From NCBI RefSeq assembly GCF_001898575.1, contig NZ_MKUD01000009.1, forward strand, positions 124,001 to 188,000: a stretch of 64,000 nucleotides of DNA, read 5' to 3'. The stretch is from Spirosoma sp. 48-14 (GTDB taxonomy: Bacteria; Bacteroidota; Bacteroidia; Cytophagales; Spirosomataceae). The notes below the pieces were generated by a model that saw only the letters and a program-made list of their open reading frames with translations, had not been told where the DNA came from and searched no databases. The position numbers were made by a program, and so were the translations under genes. Of this stretch, positions 1 to 8,367 are shown in pieces. Positions within the stretch are counted from its first letter, which is position 1, and each line of letters opens with the position of its first letter.

Positions 1-722
1 CAGCCTTTGTAAGTCAGTTGAGTTTTGCCAACGGCCGTAATGGTTGTAAAGTCAGCTTTATTGAGCGCTGATGGAATTTCACCAAGTTTCGATGAGGTCT
101 GGAAAATAGGCCAGGTGGCATCGTTGCTCAAATCAGTCTTGGTATACTTATTCACATTCTTTTTGTCATTTGCAAACGCATACAGCGTACGACCCAGGCT
201 ATCGGTCAGAAACAAGGAATTCCCTGTACCCTCTTTGGTATCAAATGTATAGTTTTTTCCATCCAGTCCAACTAATTGCCGTGAACCGAGTAATACGGTA
301 TAATTTGGTTTGGCGACTAACCATAAATTGCCCACATTTTCGCCCGTTACATCGCCCGCTTTTGCGTCATTTTTGTAATAATACAATGGCCAGCCTTTGA
401 ACGTCGTCTGCTTGTTGCCATCGGCCCGTGTAATCGTGCCAAAATCCGACGCCTTCAGGCCAGTGGCTAACGAAGGCGTTTCCTTATAGAAAATTGGCCA
501 GTTATCCAGGCAAGATCCTGAACAATTGGCATCACCCGCTACATCCCGTGAAAAGAAGTACAGTGTTTTGCCATCCTTTCCGGTCAGCACCTGACCCAGC
601 GTGGTGGTTCCCAGCCCTACATCCGAGCTAACGATTGGGTTATCTTCTTTGCAGCCCAACAAGGTTGCTACGCACAAAGCTGTCAGTAAAACTGATCGAT
701 TTATGTAAACAGAAGGTTTCAT
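1..722 (-). CDS. Secreted-repeat lipoprotein (COG4315-like), 3' part cut by window edge
   Basis: The ATG is at 720-722 and the frame runs off the window at position 1, so the C-terminus is missing. The N-terminus is a lipoprotein signal peptide ending in LLGC, so the protein is probably anchored in the envelope. The mature part has repeats carrying the Yx(F/W/Y)xxD pattern (YFFSRD, YYYKND, YAFAND), each followed by a Trp-Pro segment, as in the secreted repeat of unknown function family (COG4315). One repeat holds a Cys pair within NCSGSCLDNWP. No enzymatic role is known for the family. It is transcribed away from the App1-like gene's 3' end with a gap of about 100 bases. Confidence 0.8.
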   Translation of the reverse strand, partial: MKPSVYINRSVLLTALCVATLLGCKEDNPIVSSDVGLGTTTLGQVLTGKDGKTLYFFSRDVAGDANCSGSCLDNWPIFYKETPSLATGLKASDFGTITRADGNKQTTFKGWPLYYYKNDAKAGDVTGENVGNLWLVAKPNYTVLLGSRQLVGLDGKNYTFDTKEGTGNSLFLTDSLGRTLYAFANDKKNVNKYTKTDLSNDATWPIFQTSSKLGEIPSALNKADFTTITAVGKTQLTYKG

Positions 723-824
723 TCTATCAACTGTGTTTTTTAGGTTGAAAAAAGAACAGTTGAACCGGTTCAATGGGCAATACGGAGTCGTATAACACTG
801 GGTTGCGTAGCCGATAAAAAAAAG

Positions 825-1970
825 TTATTCTTTATCGGCCCGGCGGTCGGCGCGTATCTCAGGAATGGTATCTGAATCAATCAATCCGAGTGAAGCCGCA
901 TGTTCGGCAGCGGCTACCGTATCGGATACCAGTAACATGGGAACGTGGTAGGCCTGGGTTGTTTGGATCAGCTCGCGAACGGCTTCGTCCCGCTGATCTT
1001 CCGACACATCGCGAATATAGATGGCAAGTATACGACCCGGATTTTCGCGTACGACTCGCGTGTAGATTTCAGGATCCTGCTGACCACTATCGCCAATCAG
1101 TACAAACGGTAATTGAGGATTTACATCCAGTACCTTCCGAATCATGGCCAGTTTATGCGTGTGATGTCCTTCGGACGCTAACAGTTTGGCCGACAGATCA
1201 AAATCGCGAAGTAGCAGCGGCCCTTTGGGAATACCCTGAATTCGAAAGAAGTCGACCAGCAGATCGTACAGATTCCAGGGACTGCTCGATACAAAATAGA
1301 TGGGATTGAACAAGGTGGTGACAGGCCCACTTTGTAAGGCCCGGTAAAACGCAGCTATCCCGGCAAAGGGTAACCGCGTGTAGGCATTTCCCAAAAATGT
1401 CAGCCGGGCAGTTTGTAAAAGGTTGGTCGCATCGGTGACCAGAACGGTATCGTCAATATCGGATATAACTCCAAACTGACTGTAAGTTGGCGAAATCATT
1501 AGATACCCATCCTTTATTACGGGCTCATTTGCTGCCGTTTCCGGTGTATCAGGCTGCAAAACTCCGTCCAGCGCATATCGGACCGGAAACCAGGCCCGGC
1601 CAGGTGGTAAATCGTTCGGCGGATTGATCGTCAGATCAAAATACCCTTCGTCGTTGGTCAGGGTCTGATGCACCTGTCCAAAGGCTTCGATCCGAACGGT
1701 TACGTTGGCAACGGCCTCACTCCCAAATCGCTGGTAGGTAGCCAGCAGATTCTGCCAGAAGGTATCGTGATCGCTGGGCGTACTCAGGTCGTTTTGGCGC
1801 AATACCCGGCCTTTCAGCCAAACAGCCGTCGGGCTCCCAAATCCCCGATAATACATAATCCGGTATGGCTTGTTGCTATCGAGCCGTCCCGACAGCCGAT
1901 TTTTGAGCCGATCAAACTGGGCGTCTACATCCGCAACGGTATTTACCAGAAAATCTTTCCAACTGGCCAT
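825..1970 (-). CDS. App1-like phosphatidate phosphatase domain protein (DUF2183)
   Basis: The protein is about 381 aa if it starts at the ATG at 1970. An in-frame ATG at 2051 would add 27 residues that look untranslated. The N-terminal half looks beta-rich. The C-terminal half is a HAD-type phosphatase: DIDDTV near residues 171-176 gives the nucleophile and acid aspartates, SSSPW near 228-232 is motif II, a Lys near 273 is followed by GDSGQQD near 293-299. This arrangement matches the catalytic domain of yeast App1, a Mg-dependent phosphatidate phosphatase. The bacterial substrate is not known. It is divergent from ridA. Confidence 0.8.
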   Translation of the reverse strand: MASWKDFLVNTVADVDAQFDRLKNRLSGRLDSNKPYRIMYYRGFGSPTAVWLKGRVLRQNDLSTPSDHDTFWQNLLATYQRFGSEAVANVTVRIEAFGQVHQTLTNDEGYFDLTINPPNDLPPGRAWFPVRYALDGVLQPDTPETAANEPVIKDGYLMISPTYSQFGVISDIDDTVLVTDATNLLQTARLTFLGNAYTRLPFAGIAAFYRALQSGPVTTLFNPIYFVSSSPWNLYDLLVDFFRIQGIPKGPLLLRDFDLSAKLLASEGHHTHKLAMIRKVLDVNPQLPFVLIGDSGQQDPEIYTRVVRENPGRILAIYIRDVSEDQRDEAVRELIQTTQAYHVPMLLVSDTVAAAEHAASLGLIDSDTIPEIRADRRADKE

Positions 1971-2073
1971 ATTGATCGATTTAATGTTTGATTCTTTGGG
2001 TTTGACGAGTAAAGCTGGCAAATGGCAAATGCCAAACTTTAGGCCAAACATAAGCCTATCCAGGGTTTAGTGA

Positions 2074-2081
2074 TAACTTTG
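2074..2081 (+). promoter_or_regulatory. Putative Bacteroidota -7 box upstream of ridA
   Basis: The bases taactttg match TAnnTTTG, the -7 element used by Bacteroidota primary sigma factor. It lies 73 bases before the ridA start, leaving a 5' UTR of about 65 bases. No clean -33 TTTG was found at ideal spacing, so this is a weak call. Confidence 0.35.
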
Positions 2082-2153
2082 CTGGCGTTAACCTCACGGC
2101 AGGCGACGATCGGCCTCTGCCATAAGGCTACTCATTATTGACTACTAAAAACC

Positions 2154-2522
2154 ATGAGCAAACAAATTGTTTATAGCGATCAGGCACCAGCCCCGATTGG
2201 GCCTTACAGCCAGGCCGTACTGGTTAATGGAATGCTGTTCGTTTCGGGTCAGATTGCCCTTGATGTAGCCGGCCAGGGCGACATTCAGACTGAGACCCAA
2301 AAGGTAATGGAAAACATCGGTGCGATCCTGAAAGCTGCTGGCCTGGATTATACCAACATCGTGAAAAGCAGCATCTTTGTGAAAGACATGAACAACTTTG
2401 CAGCTATCAACGAGGTATATGGCCGGTATTTTACCTCCGAACCACCTGCCCGCGAAACCGTCGAAGTGGCCCGTTTGCCCAAAGATGTTAATGTCGAAAT
2501 TTCAGTAATAGCTATTCAATGA
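2154..2522 (+). CDS. ridA: RidA family reactive intermediate/imine deaminase
   Basis: 122 aa, the usual length for RidA/YjgF/UK114. RidA hydrolyses reactive 2-aminoacrylate imines released by PLP enzymes, protecting other PLP enzymes in the cytosol. The N-terminal APAPIGPYSQA stretch, the VSGQI segment and the C-terminal PPARETVEVARLP motif are diagnostic. R100 corresponds to the substrate-carboxylate-binding Arg of the family. The homotrimer forms active sites at subunit interfaces. It is followed by a long inverted repeat and then gltX on the same strand. Confidence 0.95.
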   Translation: MSKQIVYSDQAPAPIGPYSQAVLVNGMLFVSGQIALDVAGQGDIQTETQKVMENIGAILKAAGLDYTNIVKSSIFVKDMNNFAAINEVYGRYFTSEPPARETVEVARLPKDVNVEISVIAIQ

Positions 2523-2524
2523 GC

Positions 2525-2595
2525 GAAAGAGTGAAAGAGTGACAGAGCGAAAACTCTCCCGCAGCTTATTCGCTCTGTCACTCTTTCACTCTTTC
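2525..2595. repeat. Perfect 27-bp inverted repeat built of GAGTGAAA-like units
   Basis: Arms 2525-2551 and 2569-2595 are perfect reverse complements with a 17-base loop. Each arm is internally periodic (gaaagagt repeated, then gacagagcgaa). It fills the whole ridA-gltX gap, starting just after the ridA stop and ending 15 bases before the gltX ATG. It could act as a terminator or a transcript-stabilising hairpin. The same design recurs with other sequences at 4132-4209 and 27960-28031. Confidence 0.85.
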
Positions 2596-2609
2596 ACTCC
2601 TTCAAAATT

Positions 2610-4136
2610 ATGTCAAGTCCTGTTCGCGTTCGTTTTGCACCTAGCCCTACGGGGCCGCTTCATATTGGCGGGGTGCGTACTGCGCTTTATAATTACCTGT
2701 TTGCCCGAAAAATGGGCGGCAAAATGCTCCTACGGATTGAAGATACCGATCAGAATCGGTTTGTACCCGGAGCAGAAGAATATATCCTTGAATCGCTACG
2801 CTGGATCGGTATCGAGATCGATGAAGGTCAGGGTGTCGGTGGACCCGATGCACCTTATCGTCAGTCGGAGCGGAAAGAAATTTATCAGAAAGAAGCCCAG
2901 CGGTTAATCGACGAAGGCAAAGCGTATTATGCTTTCGATACAGCCGAAGAGCTAGATGCCATGCGCAAACGGCTGGAACAGGCCAACGCACCAGCCGCGC
3001 AATACAACGCCATCACGCGCATGCAGATGCGTAATTCGCTTACGATGAAGGCCGATGACGTGAAAGCGCGCATCGAAGCGGGCGATCCGTTTGTGATCCG
3101 GCTGAAAACCCCGCGTAAAGAAGAAGTTCGACTAAACGACCTGATTCGAGGCTGGGTGACCGTTCATTCCTCGGCCATTGACGATAAAGTACTTTTAAAA
3201 TCGGATGGGTTACCTACCTATCACCTTGCCAACATCGTCGATGACCATCTGATGGGCATTACCCACGTAATTCGGGGTGAAGAGTGGCTTCCTTCGGCAC
3301 CATTGCATGTATTGCTGTATCGGTATCTGGGCTGGGAATCGACCATGCCCCAGTTTGCCCACCTGCCGCTACTCTTGAAACCCGAAGGCAATGGTAAGCT
3401 CAGCAAACGCGATGCCGACCTGGGTGGCTTCCCAATCTTCCCCCTCCAATGGACTGATCCAACAACAGGCCAGGTGGCACGTGGTTTCAGGGAGGATGGT
3501 TACCTACCCGAAGCCCTTGTTAACTTCCTGGCTCTGTTAGGGTGGAATCCGGGTACGGAACAGGAGTTGTTTACAATGGACGAACTGATTGCCACCTTCG
3601 ATATTGCTCAGGTGCACAAAGCCGGAGCCCGGTTCGATATTCAGAAGGCGCAGTGGTTCAACCACCAATACATCCGCCAGCGCCCCGATTCCGAATTGGC
3701 TCCCACTGTTCAGCAACAGGCTGAAGCTGCTGGGTTTGCTTGTTCGCTGGAGAAAGCCGAAAAGATTGTTTCGCTTTTGAAAGGACGTGTCAATTTCGCG
3801 CACGAAATTTTTACGGAAGCGAGCACTATTTTCAACGCCCCCACTACCTACGACGAAGCCATTGTAGCCGCCAAATGGAATGAAGATGCCATTCGGGCTG
3901 TCACCGTTTTCCGGGATGCTCTGCAAACCTTTGACGGTGATTTTGTCGCTGATGCGATCAAGCACACGCTGAGCGATACAATGCAGCAGGCAGGTATCAA
4001 ACAGGGGAAAATCATGCAGGCTATGCGCCTGGCTCTGACGGGTTTAGGGGCTGGCCCGGATCTGATGTTAACGCTGGAAATTATTGGTAAAGACGAAACG
4101 ATTAAGCGACTGGAAAACGCCCTGAGTATTTTATGA
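2610..4136 (+). CDS. gltX: Glutamate-tRNA ligase
   Basis: 508 aa class I aminoacyl-tRNA synthetase that charges tRNA(Glu) in the cytosol. The HIGH motif is the HIGG at residues 18-21 inside PSPTGPLHIGG. The KMSKS-equivalent is KLSKR at residues 263-267. The middle carries the Rossmann-fold connection and the C-terminal third the anticodon-binding helical bundle. Length and motif spacing are normal. The stop codon sits inside the left arm of an inverted repeat (4132-4209). It could be co-transcribed with ridA, but a 27-bp hairpin separates them. Confidence 0.97.
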   Translation: MSSPVRVRFAPSPTGPLHIGGVRTALYNYLFARKMGGKMLLRIEDTDQNRFVPGAEEYILESLRWIGIEIDEGQGVGGPDAPYRQSERKEIYQKEAQRLIDEGKAYYAFDTAEELDAMRKRLEQANAPAAQYNAITRMQMRNSLTMKADDVKARIEAGDPFVIRLKTPRKEEVRLNDLIRGWVTVHSSAIDDKVLLKSDGLPTYHLANIVDDHLMGITHVIRGEEWLPSAPLHVLLYRYLGWESTMPQFAHLPLLLKPEGNGKLSKRDADLGGFPIFPLQWTDPTTGQVARGFREDGYLPEALVNFLALLGWNPGTEQELFTMDELIATFDIAQVHKAGARFDIQKAQWFNHQYIRQRPDSELAPTVQQQAEAAGFACSLEKAEKIVSLLKGRVNFAHEIFTEASTIFNAPTTYDEAIVAAKWNEDAIRAVTVFRDALQTFDGDFVADAIKHTLSDTMQQAGIKQGKIMQAMRLALTGLGAGPDLMLTLEIIGKDETIKRLENALSIL

Positions 4137-4209
4137 TATATGATGTAAGGTATATAATATATGTTTACTAATCCAAGCATACATTATATACCTTACATCG
4201 CATATCATA
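4132..4209. repeat. Imperfect 32-bp inverted repeat overlapping the gltX stop
   Basis: Arms 4132-4163 and 4178-4209 pair with three mismatches around a 14-base loop. The arms are AT-rich and made of tatgata/gatgtaaggtata units. The left arm contains the gltX stop. Similar short direct repeats (tcatacgtcat, twice) follow the next gene at about 4597-4621, so the four-helix gene is bracketed by related low-complexity units. Confidence 0.8.
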
Positions 4210-4224
4210 AACTCACCGTTCTAA

Positions 4225-4590
4225 ATGGTACAGAAAGCGAATATCACTAAAGACAAAAGTTTTGCCTTTGCCATTCGTATCATCAATCTGGAAAAGTATC
4301 TCCGGAAAAATAAAAGAGAAACCGTACTCAGCCGTCAGCTTTTGCGAAGTGGTACATCTGTTGGCGCTAACATTCGTGAAGGCTATAATGCAGAGTCTGA
4401 CGCCGACTTTATTCATAAGTTTGGTATGGCGCAGAAAGAGTGTGATGAAACATGTTACTGGCTCGAATTGTTAAATGCCACAAATTACCTTGATGAAAAA
4501 CAATTTACGTCGATCCATACTGATGCCGAAGCACTTCTTAAAATTATCAAGAGTGTTATTTTGACAAAAAAGAAAAATTGCAAGCCATAA
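4225..4590 (+). CDS. Four helix bundle protein (S23 / 23S rRNA intervening-sequence protein family)
   Basis: 121 aa. The RQLLRSGTSVGANIREG segment at about residues 40-56 and the KECDETCYWLELL segment near 75-87 are hallmarks of this family, which folds as a pentameric four-helix bundle. Members were first seen inside 23S rRNA intervening sequences, but most, as here, sit in ordinary intergenic positions and have no assigned function. It lies between two blocks of short repeats, so it may be a small mobile or accessory gene. The Lys-rich C-terminus is typical. Confidence 0.88.
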   Translation: MVQKANITKDKSFAFAIRIINLEKYLRKNKRETVLSRQLLRSGTSVGANIREGYNAESDADFIHKFGMAQKECDETCYWLELLNATNYLDEKQFTSIHTDAEALLKIIKSVILTKKKNCKP

Positions 4591-4627
4591 AATACATCAT
4601 ACGTCATATATCATACGTCATTTAGTC

Positions 4628-4918
4628 ATGGCAAAGAAGAAAACCAATCCCGACGAAAACGATAAGCCACGAGTCCATAAAGAACTCGAAGGTTTCGATA
4701 TCAAGATCAACTCGTTCGGTGAAATCACCACGAGTTTTGACATTGACCGCATCAACCAGTTCCTAAACAAAACCGTCGACGATAAAAAACTTCGTCATCG
4801 AACCGACCTTAATCTGAAAGGTGAGCCTGAGCCCGACGAGCCGAACGATCAGGATGATGACGATAAGCTGTTTGACGAAACGGACAATGATTTACCCGAT
4901 GACATTAATTCCCGCTAA
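4628..4918 (+). CDS. Small acidic hypothetical protein
   Basis: 96 aa. The first 10 residues are basic, the centre (about 20-60) reads as a short conserved domain with INSFGEI and FDIDRINQFLNK segments, and the last 30 residues are strongly acidic (Asp/Glu clusters) and probably disordered. There is no signal peptide or membrane segment, so it is cytosolic. I do not recognise the family. An intrinsic terminator begins at its stop codon, so it closes the transcript. Confidence 0.65.
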   Translation: MAKKKTNPDENDKPRVHKELEGFDIKINSFGEITTSFDIDRINQFLNKTVDDKKLRHRTDLNLKGEPEPDEPNDQDDDDKLFDETDNDLPDDINSR

Positions 4919-4957
4919 AAGCCCGACCAGCGAAATTGCCCGGTCGGGCTTTTTTTT
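4917..4957 (+). terminator. Intrinsic terminator after the small acidic gene
   Basis: The stem gcccgacc (4921-4928) pairs with ggtcgggc (4942-4949) and is followed by eight T. The stem's A-rich left flank overlaps the stop codon. Confidence 0.9.
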
Positions 4958-5011
4958 GCCCGTTTGTCAGAAAAATTAGCAGCCAAATGCGATGGTTTCT
5001 GTAGTTTTCGG

Positions 5012-5086
5012 TAATAAATGTAACGCGGGTGGAAACCCGCGATTGGCGTATTACAGCGCGGGTTTCCACCCGCGTTACATTTACTA
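5012..5086. repeat. REP-like double palindrome
   Basis: Arms 5012-5041 and 5057-5086 are inverted copies with one mismatch in 30. Each arm itself contains a hairpin (cgcgggt-ggaa-acccgcg), so the unit is two facing GC-rich hairpins, the layout of a REP/BIME element. It lies just upstream of the AIM24 gene and after a terminator. Confidence 0.8.
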
Positions 5087-5105
5087 ACCACTAACGACTC
5101 TTAGC

Positions 5106-5885
5106 ATGTACTCGCACGAAATCGACTACAAAATCATTGGAGAAGACATTCAGATTGTAGAAATCGAACTAGATCCGAACGAAACCGTCATCGCCGAAGC
5201 TGGTTCTATGTTGTTCATGGAAGATGGCATCACCTTCGAAACCAAAATGGGCGACGGTTCACAACCCGATCAGGGCTTTTTGGGTAAGTTGCTTCAGGCC
5301 GGTTCGCGCATGATTATGGGCGAGTCGTTGTTCATGACCCATTTTACCAACCGGGGCGTGGGCAAGCGTAAAGTAGCTTTTTCCGCACCGTATCCGGGCA
5401 CCGTGATGCCAGTTAACCTGGCCAATGTATATGGCAATACCCTTATTGTTCAAAAAGATGCGTTTTTATGCGCAGCCCTAGGCACCAAACTAAGTATTCA
5501 GTTTAATCAACGGCTGGGCTCCGGTTTCTTCGGTGGCGAAGGCTTTATCCTGGAAAAAGTACAGGGTGATGGTATGGCATTTATTCATGCTGGCGGTGTT
5601 GTGGTAGAGCGCACGCTGAACAACGAGACACTCCGGGTCGATACGGGTTGCGTGGTCGGTTTTGAGCCGAGCATCAATTTCGATATTCAGCGGGCTGGTG
5701 GTCTGCGCAGTATGGTATTTGGTGGTGAAGGTCTGTTCCTGGCTACACTTCGTGGTACGGGTAAAGTCTGGATACAGTCGATGCCAATCTCGAAACTCGT
5801 TCAGCGGTTGTCGCCTAATAGCGCTCAGGCCCATAAAGAAGGTGGTTCTGTATTAGGCCAGTTGGGTAACCTGTTCGAAGATTAA
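5106..5885 (+). CDS. AIM24 / TIGR00266 family protein
   Basis: 259 aa beta-rich protein. The N-terminal [17 protein letters not shown], the [10 protein letters not shown] segment and repeated glycine-rich segments ([25 protein letters not shown]) match the AIM24 family (PF01987). Yeast AIM24 is a mitochondrial inner-membrane organising protein. The bacterial members have no defined biochemical role. No signal peptide is seen. A low-complexity C-terminus follows residue 230. Confidence 0.9.
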   Translation: MYSHEIDYKIIGEDIQIVEIELDPNETVIAEAGSMLFMEDGITFETKMGDGSQPDQGFLGKLLQAGSRMIMGESLFMTHFTNRGVGKRKVAFSAPYPGTVMPVNLANVYGNTLIVQKDAFLCAALGTKLSIQFNQRLGSGFFGGEGFILEKVQGDGMAFIHAGGVVVERTLNNETLRVDTGCVVGFEPSINFDIQRAGGLRSMVFGGEGLFLATLRGTGKVWIQSMPISKLVQRLSPNSAQAHKEGGSVLGQLGNLFED

Positions 5886-5913
5886 TTGGGAATCTGTTTT
5901 GGCGATTCGTTGT

Positions 5914-5921
5914 TACCTTTG
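5914..5921 (+). promoter_or_regulatory. Putative -7 box for the 5949 gene
   Basis: The bases tacctttg match TAnnTTTG and sit 28 bases before the ATG at 5949. A TTTG at 5898-5901 lies upstream but only 12 bases away, closer than usual. The box supports 5949 rather than an upstream TTG as the start. Confidence 0.4.
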
Positions 5922-5948
5922 CATAGGTATCTGAAAAACAGACAATAC

Positions 5949-6239
5949 ATGGAAGTTATCTGCACAAATGACAATTTTCCGGCTCCTGTGCTGGCATTTT
6001 ATGCGGAGTTTGGTATACAAACCCCAAAACGTGACAAAATGTACACCATTCGTCAGGTAAAGCGTCATACAACAGGCGAAACGGGGGTTCTGCTGAACGA
6101 AATTAAAAATCCTGATGTGCCTGTAAAACACCCCGTTATGGGTGAAGTTTGGTTCGAACCAACATTCAATATCAATCGGTTTGCCACACTGATGGGCCAG
6201 CCTGTCCGGCAGGAAGAAGTAGAGAACGTAAATGTCTGA
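5949..6239 (+). CDS. Conserved hypothetical protein
   Basis: 96 aa starting at the ATG at 5949. A longer reading from a TTG at 5886 is less likely because a -7 promoter box lies inside it. The first 35 residues (ICTNDNFP, FYAEFGIQTPKRDKMYTIRQV) suggest a small beta-rich cytosolic domain, and the end is EVWFEPTFNINRFATL. There is no signal peptide and I cannot name a family. An intrinsic terminator follows 24 bases after the stop, so it is monocistronic. Confidence 0.7.
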   Translation: MEVICTNDNFPAPVLAFYAEFGIQTPKRDKMYTIRQVKRHTTGETGVLLNEIKNPDVPVKHPVMGEVWFEPTFNINRFATLMGQPVRQEEVENVNV

Positions 6240-6262
6240 TTAGGCTATAAATAGTCTCTTGT

Positions 6263-6292
6263 AAAAGCCCAGCACCAAACTGCCGGGCTTTT
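6263..6292 (+). terminator. Intrinsic terminator
   Basis: aaaagccc (6263-6270) pairs with gggctttt (6285-6292), with inner c-g pairs. It follows the 5949-6239 gene. Confidence 0.75.
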
Positions 6293-6365
6293 GCGTTACT
6301 AAATTTGTCATCCTGACAAAGCCGGACAGCCGTTGCTGAAATAGCTTCGTTAGCAAGACAATACT

Positions 6366-6959
6366 ATGAATGTGATAAAGCACTGTATCGTTCTCCTTAC
6401 TGGCCTTGTGCTGGCTGCCTGTGGTGGTAGCTCGTCAGATAATTATGTACCCAAACCCAAGGGGTTTCCTCGGCTGGATTTGCCACCACAGCAGTATAAG
6501 CTGATCGATCCTGTTCACCCGTATCAGTTTGAGTACAATAAAGTGGCCCGGCTACTACCCGATACTTTCGCTCGATCCGAACCACACTGGATTTTTATCC
6601 ATTACCCGATGTTTCACGCCAGCATCCAGCTGACCTACAAACCGATTCACAACGATGTGAATCGGCTGAGGGCCATGCTCGAAGACTCGTATAAACTGGC
6701 AGCCCGTCACAATATAAAAGCATACGCTATCGAGCAGAAAAAAATGCGATTGAAATCGGGCCTGGAAGCCAGTGTAATTGACTTGACGGGCGATGTGCCG
6801 AGTCAGGTACAGTTTGTGACGACCGATTCCACGACACACTTCCTACGAGGGGCTTTATACTTCAATACGGCCACCGAGAACGACTCGTTACAACCTGTTA
6901 TTCAATACATCCGGAAAGACATTATCCATCTACTCAACACCCTGAAATGGAGAAAATAA
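6366..6959 (+). CDS. gldD: Gliding motility lipoprotein GldD
   Basis: 197 aa. The signal peptide ends in LAAC with the lipidated Cys at 19. The mature start YVPKPKGFPRLDLPPQQY and the block around YNKVARL to WIFIHYP are characteristic of GldD. In Flavobacterium, GldD is needed for gliding and for type IX secretion and is an inner-leaflet envelope lipoprotein. Its exact step is not settled. The stop overlaps the start of the cytochrome c gene by 13 bases, so the two are probably translated together. Confidence 0.92.
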   Translation: MNVIKHCIVLLTGLVLAACGGSSSDNYVPKPKGFPRLDLPPQQYKLIDPVHPYQFEYNKVARLLPDTFARSEPHWIFIHYPMFHASIQLTYKPIHNDVNRLRAMLEDSYKLAARHNIKAYAIEQKKMRLKSGLEASVIDLTGDVPSQVQFVTTDSTTHFLRGALYFNTATENDSLQPVIQYIRKDIIHLLNTLKWRK

Positions 6960-7402
6960 ACAGAGTTGCGTTAGTCAGTCTGATCGCTGTTTTGGCCATT
7001 GTTCCCTCGTTCACATTTGCTCAAAACCCTACGAAAAAAGCCTCGGTAAAACCCAGTGGCAAACCGTCGGCTACCGTTACCAAATCGCCCGGCCAGGTTG
7101 TTTATGAACAAAACTGTCTGACCTGTCATCAGGCAAACGGCTCAGGAGTTCCCAACCTGAATCCGCCCCTGCGTGGTACCGATTGGGTTTTGGGCGATAA
7201 AACCCGACTCATCAATGTGGTACTGAAAGGATTACAGGGCCAGGAAGTGGAAGGTGATGCGTACGACAATGCCATGCCTGCCCACGATTTTCTGACCGAC
7301 GCCCAAATCGCCGATGTACTGACCTACATCCGAAGCAGTTTCGGCAATAAAGCCGATGCCATCACGGCTGATGAAGTAAAAGCTACCCGCGCGCAGAAGT
7401 AG
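6947..7402 (+). CDS. Exported class I c-type cytochrome
   Basis: 151 aa. A signal peptide (about residues 1-25, cleavage after TFA) leads to a Lys/Pro-rich linker and a single-haem domain. The haem motif is C57-L-T-C60-H61, and M110 in NAMPAHD is the likely sixth ligand. The fold resembles small cytochrome c domains of sorbose/alcohol dehydrogenase-type donors or cbb3-like subunits. It acts in the periplasm as an electron carrier with unknown partner. It overlaps gldD by 13 bases, an unusual pairing between a gliding gene and a redox gene. Confidence 0.9.
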   Translation: MEKINRVALVSLIAVLAIVPSFTFAQNPTKKASVKPSGKPSATVTKSPGQVVYEQNCLTCHQANGSGVPNLNPPLRGTDWVLGDKTRLINVVLKGLQGQEVEGDAYDNAMPAHDFLTDAQIADVLTYIRSSFGNKADAITADEVKATRAQK

Positions 7403-7452
7403 CTATCTGTTGCTACACGCGCTCAACGACCTTAGACATTTTTCTCCTGGCA

Positions 7453-8352
7453 ATGGATATTGGTTTAATCGGCTGTGGACTTTGGGGCCGCCAGATTTTA
7501 TCGACATTGCTGAAATTAGCAGTACGGGTAGTTGTCTACGATATAAATCCCGAACACTGTGATCAGGCGCTACAGTTAGGGGCCATTGATGCCACACCGC
7601 ACCTCGATTCATTGAAGCAGGCGAGGGGGATCATCGTGGCAACGCCAGCCACAACCCATCGGGCTGTACTTGAGCAGATACGATTTTTCGACAAACCCAT
7701 ATTCGTTGAAAAACCGTTAACTACCTCCTACGCCGATGCCCTGGCTATTGCTAATTTAGGATTACCTCCTACTTTTTTGATGCACATCTGGCGTTATCAT
7801 CCCGGTATTCGGCTACTAGGTGATCTTCAACGCGCTGGTAATCTTGGGCGCCTTTTAACGGTGAGAACAAGCCGCACCAACTGGACTAGCCCGCGCCTTG
7901 ATACAGATAGCCTGTGGACGCTAGCCCCTCACGACTTAACTATCATTCAGCAGATTCTGGGATATATACCTGCTCCTAGAGCGGTAGCCGCAGAACGGCA
8001 TGGGAAGTACATACGTAGTTTAACGGCCATCCTTGGCAACGATCCAGGCTGTATTATTGATGTATCGACCCGGTACGCTGATAAACGTCGGGAAGTGCGG
8101 CTCCAAGGTACGGAAGGAGTGGCCGTACTGGCCAATGAACAAACAAACGCGATTGACATCTGGTATGGTAACGATCGTACATCCGTTGCCGAACGTCAGC
8201 ATGAACAGCTCTTTTTTGACTCCACTCCTCCACTCGAATTAGAGTTGGCTGCATTTATTGAGTACCTTCGTGGAGGACCGCCCCCACTTAGTCCTTTAGC
8301 AGAAGGCATTGACATTGTGCGTTTGATTGATGCGATTGAGCAGTTAGCCTGA
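7453..8352 (+). CDS. Gfo/Idh/MocA family oxidoreductase
   Basis: 299 aa. The NAD(P)-binding glycine motif is G7-C-G9-L-W-G12 at the end of the first strand, and the family EKP motif is at 86-88. The C-terminal half is the alpha/beta substrate domain, with residues HDL near 160 as likely active-site neighbours. Such enzymes oxidise or reduce sugar and inositol derivatives, often nucleotide sugars. The neighbours are a glycosyltransferase and an RmlC-like epimerase, so a role in making an unusual sugar for a glycan is likely. The precise substrate cannot be read. Confidence 0.88.
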   Translation: MDIGLIGCGLWGRQILSTLLKLAVRVVVYDINPEHCDQALQLGAIDATPHLDSLKQARGIIVATPATTHRAVLEQIRFFDKPIFVEKPLTTSYADALAIANLGLPPTFLMHIWRYHPGIRLLGDLQRAGNLGRLLTVRTSRTNWTSPRLDTDSLWTLAPHDLTIIQQILGYIPAPRAVAAERHGKYIRSLTAILGNDPGCIIDVSTRYADKRREVRLQGTEGVAVLANEQTNAIDIWYGNDRTSVAERQHEQLFFDSTPPLELELAAFIEYLRGGPPPLSPLAEGIDIVRLIDAIEQLA

Positions 8353-8367
8353 TTACTTATCCCTTCG

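Noticed and set aside
4225..4590. The four helix bundle gene as evidence of a 23S rRNA intervening sequence
   Set aside because: No rRNA sequence flanks it. Members of this family are common outside rRNA genes.
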